Shown here in pieces: positions 45,076-53,475 of a DNA stretch of 64,000 nucleotides. Position numbers and translations under genes: made by a program. How positions within the stretch are numbered: position 1 is the stretch's first letter; the number at the start of each line of letters is the position of its first letter. The notes below the pieces were generated by a model. It was not told the origin of the DNA. It saw only the letters and a list, made by a program, of their open reading frames with translations, and did no database searches. Origin of the DNA: Leifsonia poae (GTDB lineage Bacteria > Actinomycetota > Actinomycetes > Actinomycetales > Microbacteriaceae); NCBI RefSeq assembly GCF_027921845.1, contig NZ_BSEN01000001.1, positions 368,014-432,013 on the forward strand. The letters are read 5' to 3'.

Positions 45076-45128
45076 CGATGTTCACGTCAACATCGTTTCG
45101 GGTACCATAGCATGTTGACGTCAACATG
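45076..45128. promoter_or_regulatory. Two LacI-type operators between the importer operon and LacI regulator 2
   Basis: CATGTTGACGTCAACATG (45111-45128) is a perfect 18-base palindrome. CGATGTTCACGTCAACATCG (45076-45095) is the same site with one mismatch between its arms. Centres are 34 bases apart, about three helical turns, which would favour cooperative binding across the divergent promoters. Confidence 0.85.
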
Positions 45129-45197
45129 ACGCAACCCGAACGCGGATCTGCGAGAGTATGAAACCTGGCCCGCACAATGGAGAGAAGAGCCACCGGC

Positions 45198-46253
45198 ATG
45201 ACCGAACCCGTGATCGGCGCACCGTCGCCGCAGTCGGCGCGGGCGCGCCGCGGACCATCGCTGGCCGACGTCGCCGGACTCGCCGGGGTCTCCACCCAGA
45301 CCGTCTCCCGGGTGGCCAACGGCCTCACCAACGTCGAGGCCGCCACGCGTGATCGGGTGCTCCGCTCGATGCAGGAGCTCGGCTACCGTCCCAACCGCGC
45401 CGCGCGTGCTCTGCGCTCCGGACACTTCCGCAGCCTCGGCGTGATCATGTTCACGCTCTCCTCCTACGGCAATATGCGCACGCTCGACGCCATCGCGGTC
45501 TCCGCGGCGACCGCCGGCTATTCGATCAACGTCGTGCCCGTCGAGAAGCCGACGCAGAAAGACGTCAGCGTCGCGTTCTCGCGACTGCTCGGGCTCGCCG
45601 TCGACGGCATCATCATCGTCATCGAGGCGCACATCATCGATCGAGCGGATGTGGAACTGCCGCCGGGACTCTCCGTGGTCGTCATCGACTCCACCGAGCG
45701 CAGCGACTACCCGCAGGTCGACACCGACCAGGCCCAGGGCGCGCGCCTCGCGACCGAGCATCTGCTCTCTCTCGGCCACTCGACTGTGTGGCACATCGCC
45801 GGGCCCGCCGACTCCTATTCGGCCACCCGCCGCGCGCAGACCTGGCGCTCCGTGCTGGAGGAGAACGGCCGCGTCGTGCCCGAGCTCATGCAGGGCGACT
45901 GGTCGACGACGGCCGGCTACGAGCACGGGCTGACGATCGCCGCGCGTCCGGAGATCACCGCCGTGTTCGCGGCGAACGATCAGATGGCGCTCGGCGTGCT
46001 GCGCGCCCTGCACGAGAACGGACGCCGCGTCCCCGAAGACGTGAGCGTCGTCGGCTTCGACGACATGGCCGAGTCGGACTCGTTCTGGCCGCCCCTGACG
46101 ACCATCCACCAGGAGTTCGAGGCCACCGGACGTCGCGCCGTCGAGCTGCTCATCGCCGAGATCGAGTCGCACCCGGAGCCGGCAGCGCTCTCGAGCATGC
46201 CGACGCGCCTCGTCGTGCGCAGCAGCACGGGCCCCGCTCCCACTCTTAGCTAG
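45198..46253 (+). CDS. LacI-family regulator 2
   Basis: 351-residue repressor. The helix-turn-helix is LADVAGLAGVSTQTVSRVAN with hinge YRPNRAARALRSG, and the effector domain ends VVGFDDMAESDSFWPPLTTIHQE. The ATG at 45198 is preferred over an in-frame ATG 21 bases upstream that itself contains the GGAGAGAAG ribosome site. It is divergent from the GH35 importer operon with two palindromic operators between. The stop codon touches a family A hairpin. Confidence 0.9.
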   Translation: MTEPVIGAPSPQSARARRGPSLADVAGLAGVSTQTVSRVANGLTNVEAATRDRVLRSMQELGYRPNRAARALRSGHFRSLGVIMFTLSSYGNMRTLDAIAVSAATAGYSINVVPVEKPTQKDVSVAFSRLLGLAVDGIIIVIEAHIIDRADVELPPGLSVVVIDSTERSDYPQVDTDQAQGARLATEHLLSLGHSTVWHIAGPADSYSATRRAQTWRSVLEENGRVVPELMQGDWSTTAGYEHGLTIAARPEITAVFAANDQMALGVLRALHENGRRVPEDVSVVGFDDMAESDSFWPPLTTIHQEFEATGRRAVELLIAEIESHPEPAALSSMPTRLVVRSSTGPAPTLS

Positions 46254-46312
46254 TTGAGGGGCGGCTAAGGCAGCCAAAACGGCGGTTTTGGCTGCCTTCG
46301 CCGCCCCTCAAC
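46253..46312. terminator. Long palindromic repeat, family A copy 3 (bidirectional terminator candidate)
   Basis: 28-base arms with one mismatch around a GGCG loop: GTTGAGGGGCGGC, then AAGGCAGCCAAAAC, loop, GTTTTGGCTGCCTT, and GCCGCCCCTCAAC. Compared with copy 1 the middle stem has AAGGCAGCC opposite GGCTGCCTT, changed on both sides. It begins at the last base of the LacI stop codon, in the gap to the convergent GH51 gene. Confidence 0.85.
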
Positions 46313-46320
46313 GAAACTAG

Positions 46321-46344
46321 AACGGAACGGAACGGAACGGAACG
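46321..46344. repeat. Short (AACGG)n tandem repeat
   Basis: Four and four-fifths copies of AACGG directly after the family A hairpin and 12 bases before the GH51 stop. A possible slippage site with no coding role. Confidence 0.8.
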
Positions 46345-46355
46345 ACGGAAACTGC

Positions 46356-47864
46356 TCAGCGCGTCAGCGCGACGGCCGTCCAGGAGACCGGCGGCAGCGT
46401 GACCGTGAGCACGCCGTCGGCGAGCGCGGCCGACTCGTTGGCCGTCAGTCCCACGCGGTTCTGGTCCTCGTGGGTGTTCTTCGCGTACACGTCGTCGTCG
46501 TGGAGCGAGACCGCCTCGGTGATCCGAGCCGCGTCGAAGCTCCGCGCATCCACCGTCACGGTGAGCGATTCGGTCTGGCTGCGGTTCACCAGGAAGACGG
46601 CGCTGCGGCCCGACTCCTCATCGAAGGTGGCGACCGAGTCGAGCAGCGAAGCGGTGCCGTAGACCTCGGTCTCGTACGTTCCTGCCGAGATCGACGGGCG
46701 AACCACGACGCCCTCCGCCAGCCGGCTGGTGACGGAGAACGGGAAGAACGTCGTCTGCCGCCAGGCGTCGCCGCCCGGCTCGGTCATGATCGGCGCGATG
46801 ACGTTGACCAGCTGGGCGAGACTCGCCGAGGTCACGCGATCGCTGTTCTTGAGCAGCGTGATCAGCAGGTTGCCCAGCACCACGGCATCCGCCACCGAGT
46901 ACACGTCCTCGAGCTGACGGGGGGCGAACCGCCACTCGTCGTTGACCTCGTCGGAGGCCTGGTGCTCGTCGAGGTACCAGATGTTCCACTCGTCGAACGA
47001 GAGGTTGATGGTCTTCTTGCTCTTCAGCTTGTGCTTCACGTGGTCGGCCGTCGCGACGACCGTCTCGATGAAGTACTGCATGTCGAGCGACGACGCGAGG
47101 TACGAGCCGAGGTCGCCCTTGCGCTCCTGGTAGTAGGCGTGGCAGCTGACGAAGTCGACGTTCTCGTAACTGTGCTCGAGCACCACGCGCTCCCACTCGC
47201 CGAAGGTCGGCATCCCGGAGCCCGACGATCCGCAGACCACGAGCTCCAGGTCTTTGTCGACCATCTTCATCGCGGAGGCGGTGCGCGCGGCGAGCTTTCC
47301 GTAGTCCTCTGCGTTCATGTGGCCCAGCTGCCAGGGGCCGTCCATCTCGTTGCCGAGGCACCACATCCGGATGTCGTACGGTTCCGTCGCGCCGTTGGCG
47401 ATGCGCAGATCGCTGAGCGCGGTTCCCGACGGGTGGTTGGTGTACTCGAGCAGGTCCAAGGCCTCTGCGATGCCGCGCGTTCCGAGGTTGACGGCCATCA
47501 TGAGCTCGGATCCGGTGAGCGCGCACCAGCGGGCGAACTCGTCGACGCCGACCTGGTTCGACTCGAGCGAGTGCCAGGCGAGATCGCGGCGCACCGGGCG
47601 GTCCTCGCGCGGGCCGATGCCGTCCTCCCACTTGTATCCCGAGACGAAGTTGCCGCCGGGGTAGCGGATGGTCGACGAGCCGAGCTCGCGCACGAGGTCG
47701 ACCACGTCGCGGCGGAAACCGTCTTCGTCGGCCGTCGGGTGCCCTGGTTCGTAGATCCCGTCGTACACGCAGCGGCCGAGATGCTCGACGAACGAGCCGA
47801 AGAGCCGGCGGTTGACGGGAGCGACCACGGCACCGCGATCGAGGGCCACGGAGGCGTTTGGCAT
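46356..47864 (-). CDS. abfA: GH51 alpha-L-arabinofuranosidase
   Basis: 502-residue intracellular arabinofuranosidase. LFGSFVEHLGRCVYDGIYEP and RYPGGNFVSGYKWEDG start the barrel. The acid/base Glu is in WCLGNEMDGPWQLG and the nucleophile Glu in LSFDEWNIWYLDEHQ. It has no signal peptide. It removes terminal arabinofuranosyl groups from imported arabino-oligosaccharides, feeding AraA. It is last in the operon after a binding protein and two permeases. Confidence 0.95.
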   Translation of the reverse strand: MPNASVALDRGAVVAPVNRRLFGSFVEHLGRCVYDGIYEPGHPTADEDGFRRDVVDLVRELGSSTIRYPGGNFVSGYKWEDGIGPREDRPVRRDLAWHSLESNQVGVDEFARWCALTGSELMMAVNLGTRGIAEALDLLEYTNHPSGTALSDLRIANGATEPYDIRMWCLGNEMDGPWQLGHMNAEDYGKLAARTASAMKMVDKDLELVVCGSSGSGMPTFGEWERVVLEHSYENVDFVSCHAYYQERKGDLGSYLASSLDMQYFIETVVATADHVKHKLKSKKTINLSFDEWNIWYLDEHQASDEVNDEWRFAPRQLEDVYSVADAVVLGNLLITLLKNSDRVTSASLAQLVNVIAPIMTEPGGDAWRQTTFFPFSVTSRLAEGVVVRPSISAGTYETEVYGTASLLDSVATFDEESGRSAVFLVNRSQTESLTVTVDARSFDAARITEAVSLHDDDVYAKNTHEDQNRVGLTANESAALADGVLTVTLPPVSWTAVALTR

Positions 47865-47918
47865 GGGTTCTGTTTCCTTACTTTCTGGGTGGGATCGATG
47901 GATCGGAGGAGCCGGCGG

Positions 47919-48833
47919 CTACTTGACGCTGCCGATGGAGAGGCCGCCCTGCCAGTAGCGCTGCAGGGTGAGGAAAGACACCACCAGCGGGATGATCGAG
48001 ATGAGTGCTCCCGTGATCACGAGGTTCCACAAGGATTGTCCACCCGTGTTCACCTGAGCCTGTGCCTGCAATGCGCCGAGTCCGACCGTCACGGGGAACA
48101 GCTGCGGATTGGAGAACATCACCAGGGGCAGGAAGAAGTTGTTCCAGGTGCCGACGATCGACAGCAGCAGCACCGTGACGAGCGCGGGGCGCAGCAGCGG
48201 GAGCGCGACGGTCGCGAAGATGCGGATCTCCCCTGCGCCGTCCACCCTGGCCGCGTCGAGCATCTCGCTCGGGATCGCATCCTGCGCGTACACCTTCATC
48301 AGGTACACCGCGAAGGGGTTGAGCATCGACGGCAGGATGACGGCCCAGACGGTGTTCGTCAGATGCGCCCCGCTCATCAGCACGAAGAGCGGGATGACGA
48401 GTGCGGTCGCGGGCACCATCACGGAGCCCAGCACGATGGCGAAGAACGCGGTGCGCCCCCGGAACGCGTACTGCGCGAATCCGTAGCCGGCCAGCACCGA
48501 GATGACCGTGGCACCGATGCCGCCGGCGAGCGCGTACAGGAAGGAGTTGCCGAGCCAGCGCAGGTAGAGGCCGCCCGAGTAGCTGAAGAGCGACCCGATG
48601 TTCGAGAAGAGGTCGAAGTCGCCGGCGAACCACAGCGGGCTGGTCGAGCCGTCGAACAGGTTCTGCTGGCTCTTGGTGCTGGCGACGATGAGCCACCAGA
48701 ACGGCAGGGCGAAATAGATGATGAAGGCGGCGAGGATCAGGTGGGGAACGAGACGCCGCCCCGTGCGGAGGTCGCGGGTGTGCCCCGGCTGTGCGCGTCG
48801 TCGCGTTCGCGCGGGTGCGGTTGCGGTTGTCAT
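47919..48833 (-). CDS. ABC-transporter sugar permease 2b (MalG type)
   Basis: 304-residue permease with six membrane segments. The EAA loop is DAARVDGAGEIRIFATVALPLLRPALV. It overlaps the stop of its partner (ATGA). Its sequence differs enough from permease 1b to be a distinct importer, probably for arabinose-containing oligosaccharides given the GH51 gene downstream. Confidence 0.93.
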   Translation of the reverse strand: MTTATAPARTRRRAQPGHTRDLRTGRRLVPHLILAAFIIYFALPFWWLIVASTKSQQNLFDGSTSPLWFAGDFDLFSNIGSLFSYSGGLYLRWLGNSFLYALAGGIGATVISVLAGYGFAQYAFRGRTAFFAIVLGSVMVPATALVIPLFVLMSGAHLTNTVWAVILPSMLNPFAVYLMKVYAQDAIPSEMLDAARVDGAGEIRIFATVALPLLRPALVTVLLLSIVGTWNNFFLPLVMFSNPQLFPVTVGLGALQAQAQVNTGGQSLWNLVITGALISIIPLVVSFLTLQRYWQGGLSIGSVK

Positions 48834-49774
48834 GACATGAATCCACTTCTCTTGCGGGTGGCGAACATGAAGATGTACGACCCGATGAAGACGACGAGAC
48901 CGAGCGCGAACGAGATCGCCGACGCGTAGTTGAACTGGTGGTAGGAGAACGCCAGCGTGTACGCATAGATGTTCGGGGTGTAGCTGGCGGTGATCGAGCC
49001 GGACGCGAGGCCGCGGAGGATCTGCGGCTCCGTGAAGAATTGCAGCGTGCCGATCAGGGCGAACACGAGGATCAGCACCAGCGCCGACGAGATCATCGGG
49101 ATCTTGATGCGCACGGCGGTCTGCCACGCATTCGCACCGTCGACGCGCGCCGCTTCGTAGATCGACGGATCGACGCCCTGCAACGCCGCGTACAGGATGA
49201 TCATGTAGTAGCCGGCCCACTGCCAGGTGACGATGTTCACCAGGCTGCCGAAGATGTTGCCGTCGGAGAAGAAGTTCGGCGCGTCCAACCCGAACCAGCC
49301 GAAGATCTCGGCCGCCGGCCCGAAGCTCGGGCTGTAGAGGAAGCCCCACATCAGTGCGCCGATGACGGCCGGTACCGCATAGGGCACGAAGATCATCAGC
49401 CGCGAGAAGCGCGAGAACCGTGAAGCGAGCGAATCCAGGAGCAGGGCCGCGACGAGCGAGACCAGCATCTGGATCGGGATCAGCACCAGCGAGAAGCCGA
49501 CGACGAGCCCGACACCCTGCAGGAACAGCGGGTCGCTGAACGCCTTCGCGTAGTTGTCGAACCACACCCACTGGTTGCCCGTCGCGACGGTCTTGTTCTG
49601 CATGCTGAGCACGAAGGCGTAGACCAGCGGGATGATGAGGAAGAGCGTGAGGAACACCGCGAACGGTGCGACGAAGTACCATCCCCAGCGGGCGCGCCGC
49701 GTTGCGACGGGATCACGCCGACGTCGGCGCGGTCGCGCGTCGACGAGCGAGGGAGCGAGGGCCGTATCGGCCAT
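48830..49774 (-). CDS. ABC-transporter sugar permease 2a (MalF type)
   Basis: 314-residue permease with a basic N-terminus (ARPRRRRRDPVATRRARWG) and six membrane segments. The EAA loop is EAARVDGANAWQTAVRIKIP. AAAGGA precedes the ATG at 49774. A very stable hairpin sits between it and the upstream binding-protein gene. Confidence 0.93.
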   Translation of the reverse strand: MADTALAPSLVDARPRRRRRDPVATRRARWGWYFVAPFAVFLTLFLIIPLVYAFVLSMQNKTVATGNQWVWFDNYAKAFSDPLFLQGVGLVVGFSLVLIPIQMLVSLVAALLLDSLASRFSRFSRLMIFVPYAVPAVIGALMWGFLYSPSFGPAAEIFGWFGLDAPNFFSDGNIFGSLVNIVTWQWAGYYMIILYAALQGVDPSIYEAARVDGANAWQTAVRIKIPMISSALVLILVFALIGTLQFFTEPQILRGLASGSITASYTPNIYAYTLAFSYHQFNYASAISFALGLVVFIGSYIFMFATRKRSGFMS

Positions 49775-49814
49775 GGTCAATCCTTTCTGAGTGCCAGGGG
49801 TTGCCAGGGGCTGG

Positions 49815-49854
49815 TGCGCGGTGGGGCCGAGCGATCGCCCGGCCCCACCGCGCA
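49815..49854 (-). terminator. 15-bp hairpin between binding-protein and permease genes
   Basis: TGCGCGGTGGGGCCG pairs exactly with CGGCCCCACCGCGCA around a 10-base loop, 5 bases beyond the binding-protein stop on the minus strand. It lacks a T-run. In ABC operons such stems often let the binding protein be made in excess over the permeases, which is the likely role here. Confidence 0.7.
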
Positions 49855-49859
49855 TCCGG

Positions 49860-51179
49860 TCACTGAGCGACGGTGTAGCCCTGGCCCTTGGCGTAGTCGA
49901 CGACGGCCTTCTGATAGGTGTCGAGCGCCTCAGACGGCGACTTCTTGCCCTTGTTGGTCGCGTTGATCGCCTCGGTGAGCTTGTCGTACGCGAGGTTCTG
50001 GAACGGGCTGAACTGGAAGCCCTTGTAGTCCGTCGCCGCGGTGAGGAAGACATCCTTGTTGATCTCCTGGCCGCCGAAGAACGGGTACTGGAGATTCTGG
50101 AAGTAGTCCGACGTGAGGATCGGCTTCCACAGCGGGAACAGTGCCGCCTTCTCGATTCCGAGCTTCCACGCCGCTTCGGTGCCGAAGATGCCCATGGCGA
50201 CCTCGGCTGCCGCTTTCTTGTCCTTGGCCTGGCTGCTCACGGCGAAGGCCGAACCGCCGATGTTGACCTGTGTCGCGGCCGCGCCCTTCCACTGCGGAAG
50301 CGGTGCTGCACGCCAGACCGCGTTCTTGTCGGCGCCGGTGAAGCCCTTGAGATAGCCGGGCAGCCACGCCGCCGCGATGACGCTGGCGTAGGTCCCGTCG
50401 ACCAGGTGGGTGTTGTAGTCGGTGGTCGAGGCGTCCTCGGTTCCGACGAGCTTCTTCTGCACGAGGTCGTTCCAGTAGCTGAGCACCTTGTTGCTGGGCT
50501 CGTCGTTCAGCTTGACCGAGACATCGGTCTTGCTCGACACCGTGTACGGGGCGGAACCGGCCTGGGCGAACAGTGCCTGCTGGTACGAGCGGCCGTTGCC
50601 GGGGAAGTTGGTCAGCTTCGACGTCGAACCGGCGTCCTTGAGCTTCTGCGCCGCCGCGGCGTACTCCTCCCACGTCGTGGGAACGGCGATGCCGTACGTG
50701 TCGAGGATGTCCTGGCGGTACAGCATGCCGACGGGACCGCCGTCGACCGGGATCGCGTAGGCGGAGCCGTTGCTCGACTCGTCGGACCAGGCGCCCTCCG
50801 AGTAGTTGTCCTTGACCTTGTCGGCGCCGAGCTTGCTGAGGTTCTCGATCGCCCCCTGCGCGATGTAGCTCGGAACGACCTCCGTCTCGAGCATGACGAC
50901 GTCGGGTGCACCGGAACCCGCCTCTGTGGCCGTCGAGAACTTCGTGTACTCGTCGTTGCCGGCGCCCGCGTTCGTCCAGCAGATCTGCACGTCGTCGTGG
51001 CTGTTGTTGAAGAGGTCGACGACCGGTTCGAACTCCGGGTACCAGGCCCACATGGTGACCTGGGTGGCGTCGGGATTGACGATCTTGTTCTGGCAACTGG
51101 ATGCGTCACTGCCCGAGCATCCGGTCAGCCCGATGGCGACGGCTGCGAGCGCGACGCCCGCTGCGAGGAGCCGTTTCAT
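49860..51179 (-). CDS. ABC-transporter sugar-binding lipoprotein 2
   Basis: 439-residue solute-binding protein with a lipoprotein signal (VALAAVAIGLTGCSGSD). VTMWAWYPEFEPVVDLFNNSH and AIPVDGGPVGMLYRQDILD are carbohydrate-binding-family features. The ATG at 51179 is preferred because AAAGGAA lies 7 bases upstream. It is first in the importer 2 - GH51 operon. LacI-type operators lie 130-160 bases upstream. Confidence 0.93.
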   Translation of the reverse strand: MKRLLAAGVALAAVAIGLTGCSGSDASSCQNKIVNPDATQVTMWAWYPEFEPVVDLFNNSHDDVQICWTNAGAGNDEYTKFSTATEAGSGAPDVVMLETEVVPSYIAQGAIENLSKLGADKVKDNYSEGAWSDESSNGSAYAIPVDGGPVGMLYRQDILDTYGIAVPTTWEEYAAAAQKLKDAGSTSKLTNFPGNGRSYQQALFAQAGSAPYTVSSKTDVSVKLNDEPSNKVLSYWNDLVQKKLVGTEDASTTDYNTHLVDGTYASVIAAAWLPGYLKGFTGADKNAVWRAAPLPQWKGAAATQVNIGGSAFAVSSQAKDKKAAAEVAMGIFGTEAAWKLGIEKAALFPLWKPILTSDYFQNLQYPFFGGQEINKDVFLTAATDYKGFQFSPFQNLAYDKLTEAINATNKGKKSPSEALDTYQKAVVDYAKGQGYTVAQ

Positions 51180-51312
51180 TTCAGTTCCTTTCGCGGTGTG
51201 CAAGACACCTTTGTCTGCTTCGCTCCACGGTGGAGCCGACGTCTCCTGTACCGGTGGATGCCACCTGCTGACGCCGTTGTGTGCATGGGGTTGCTCGCCT
51301 GCGAGAGGCGAT

Positions 51313-51339
51313 CTACAACGTTGTAGGTAAACGTTGTAG
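51313..51339. promoter_or_regulatory. LacI-type operators upstream of importer operon 2
   Basis: CTACAACGTTGTAG (51313-51326) is a perfect 14-base palindrome. A second half-perfect copy (right arm CGTTGTAG, to 51339) is centred 13 bases further on. A related site precedes LacI regulator 3 at 52442-52455. Confidence 0.85.
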
Positions 51340-51395
51340 ATACATCATGGCGAGTCGCCGCCGCCGATGTCAAGAATCGGCGCAGAACGAATACG

Positions 51396-52415
51396 TCAGC
51401 TCGCGCGGCCCATCGTCGACTCGCGGACGACGACCCGGAAGTCAGCCTCGTATTCGCGCGGTGGGCGCTCAGAGGCGGGGTCGGCTATGCGTTCCATCAG
51501 CACAGATACGGCCGTCCTGGCGATCTCCTCGCGCCCCGGATCGATCGTCGACAGCGACGGCAGGGAGTACCGCGTCTCGTCGATGTCGTCGAAGCCGATC
51601 ACCGCGACGTCCTCGGGGATCCGGATGCCCGCTTCCTGCAGCACGCGCATCGCACCGAGCGCGATCGAGTCGTTGAACGCCACGAGACCGTCGAACTGCA
51701 GCCCGCGCGCGAGCGCCGCACGCATCGCCTCCGCACCGTCGGAGCGGTGCCAGTTGCCCACGTTGACGATCAGCGACTCGTCGAGGGGGCGGCCCGCCGC
51801 CTCGATCGCCTGCTTGTAGCCGGTCAGCCGGAGGCCGGCCGATCCGATGACCTCGTTCTCGTGGGCCCCGAAGGCCAGGATGCGGCGGCAGCCCAGCCCG
51901 ATCAGGTGCTCGGTCGCCGCGCGCGATGCCTCGACGTTCTTCATCGTCACATGGTCGGCGGGTCCGTTGAAGATCCGCTCGCCGAGCATCACCAGGGGCG
52001 TGGGGATGTCGAGCAGGTGGGCGTCGTCCTGGCCGAGGGCGAGAACGCTGAACAGCACGCCGTCGACCATGCGCATCCGGGGACCGTGGAGCACCTCCAG
52101 CTCGCGCTCGCGCATCCCGCCGCTCTGCTGGATCATCACGACCAGATCGTGCTCGCCGGCCGCCCGCATGACCGCGTCGGCCAGCTCTGCGAAGTAGGCG
52201 TTCTTGAGGTCCGGGATGATCAGGCTGATCGCTCCCGTGCGCCCCGACCGCAGCCCCCTGGCCGAGAGGTTCGGCTGGTACCCGAGCTCGGCGATGGCCT
52301 CGAGCACCCGTGCGCGCGTGGATTCGCGGATGTGCGGGTAATCGTTGATGACGTTCGAAACCGTCTTGATCGACACCCCCGCCGCCCGCGCGACGTCGTG
52401 CAGCGTGACCGCCAC
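51396..52415 (-). CDS. LacI-family regulator 3
   Basis: 339-residue repressor upstream of, and on the same strand as, importer operon 2. The helix-turn-helix is LHDVARAAGVSIKTVSNVIN with hinge YQPNLSARGLRSG, and the effector domain has VIGFDDIDETRYSLPSLSTIDPG. The start is a GTG with GAGGAGGG 5 bases upstream. Related palindromes in front of itself and of the importer operon suggest autoregulation and control of arabinoside uptake. Confidence 0.9.
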   Translation of the reverse strand: MAVTLHDVARAAGVSIKTVSNVINDYPHIRESTRARVLEAIAELGYQPNLSARGLRSGRTGAISLIIPDLKNAYFAELADAVMRAAGEHDLVVMIQQSGGMRERELEVLHGPRMRMVDGVLFSVLALGQDDAHLLDIPTPLVMLGERIFNGPADHVTMKNVEASRAATEHLIGLGCRRILAFGAHENEVIGSAGLRLTGYKQAIEAAGRPLDESLIVNVGNWHRSDGAEAMRAALARGLQFDGLVAFNDSIALGAMRVLQEAGIRIPEDVAVIGFDDIDETRYSLPSLSTIDPGREEIARTAVSVLMERIADPASERPPREYEADFRVVVRESTMGRAS

Positions 52416-52441
52416 GAGCCCTCCTCAGTTCAGTTGGAACC

Positions 52442-52455
52442 CTACAACGATGTAC
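52442..52455. promoter_or_regulatory. Putative autoregulatory site of LacI regulator 3
   Basis: CTACAACGATGTAC keeps the left arm and centre of the CTACAACGTTGTAG operator with two changes in the right arm. It lies 27 bases upstream of the LacI regulator 3 GTG. Confidence 0.6.
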
Positions 52456-52567
52456 AAGCCTTTCCCGCGAGCACGACACGGCCAGAGCATCGCGCCGAGA
52501 GCTGCCGAAGAACGACGCGCGGCGCGCGTCCACGGCGGTGCGCCCGCGCGGGCGTAGGCTCCGCCGC

Positions 52568-52810
52568 ATGGACGCCTCGCAGCGAACCATCGAAGCAGCC
52601 CTCTTCTACGAAGACGGCCAGACGCTGGACAGCGTCGTGGTCGTGCCCCTGATCGGCGGATGCCCGCCCGGCCAGATCAGGGTGGCCACCACGTTCGGCG
52701 GCGCGCTCGCGTACGACATCTACGAACTCGACGACGACACCGACGGCTCCCCCATGCCGTCGTACCCCTACATCGCCACGATCCCGCTGACGATCGACGA
52801 TCTCGACTGA
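52568..52810 (+). CDS. Hypothetical 80-aa protein
   Basis: Starts MDASQRTIEAALFYEDGQTL and ends TIPLTIDDLD. Acidic and soluble, with no motif I recognise. It stands 8 bases before the cysteine hydrolase gene, so the two are likely co-transcribed. Codon use is like that of the neighbours, supporting a real gene. Confidence 0.65.
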   Translation: MDASQRTIEAALFYEDGQTLDSVVVVPLIGGCPPGQIRVATTFGGALAYDIYELDDDTDGSPMPSYPYIATIPLTIDDLD

Positions 52811-52818
52811 AAGGCTCC

Positions 52819-53367
52819 ATGTCCCGCGCACTCGTGATCGTCGACATCCAGAACGACTACTTCCCCGGTGGCGCCTTCCCGCTCGTCGAGCCGGAGGCAG
52901 CGGCGGCCAACGCCGCGACCGTGCTCGACGCCTTCCGAGCGGCCGGCGACGCCGTGCTGCACATCCAGCACATCTGGGACGCGCCGGATGCGACGTTCAT
53001 GCGCCCGGGCACCGCCGGCGTCGAGATCCACCCATCGGTCACGCCGCTCGCGGGCGAGACGATCATCCGGAAGGCCGAGCCGAATGCGTTCCTCGGCACG
53101 CCCCTCGAGTCCACGCTGCGCGGGGCGGGCATCGATGATGTCGTCGTGCTCGGCATGATGTCGAGCATGTGCGTCGACGCCACGGTGCGCGCCGCGTCCG
53201 ATCTCGGTTTCTCCGTGACGGTCGTGCACGACGCCTGCGCGGCGCCCGACCTGGAATTCGGCGACACCGTCGTTTCCGGCGCAAGCGTGCACGCGGCCTT
53301 CATGGCCGCTCTCGCCGGCAGCTACGCCACCGCCGTCTCGGCATCCGAACTCGTCTCGGCGCACTGA
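52819..53367 (+). CDS. Isochorismatase-like cysteine hydrolase
   Basis: 182-residue hydrolase of the nicotinamidase/isochorismatase fold. The catalytic triad is Asp9 in VIVDIQNDYF, Lys in IIRKAEPNAF, and Cys in MMSSMCVDATVRAA. The His zinc-site pattern of true nicotinamidases (DxHxxxH) is not seen, so the substrate is open. The ribosome site is GAAAGG. Confidence 0.85.
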   Translation: MSRALVIVDIQNDYFPGGAFPLVEPEAAAANAATVLDAFRAAGDAVLHIQHIWDAPDATFMRPGTAGVEIHPSVTPLAGETIIRKAEPNAFLGTPLESTLRGAGIDDVVVLGMMSSMCVDATVRAASDLGFSVTVVHDACAAPDLEFGDTVVSGASVHAAFMAALAGSYATAVSASELVSAH

Positions 53368-53475
53368 CCGACGACCAGCAATCCCTGTCCCGCACCCCGC
53401 CGATTCACCGATCGGCCTTGCAACTCGCGGGCGTTTGTCCACTTCCCGTTCAGAAACACCTGATGGGATGTCGCC

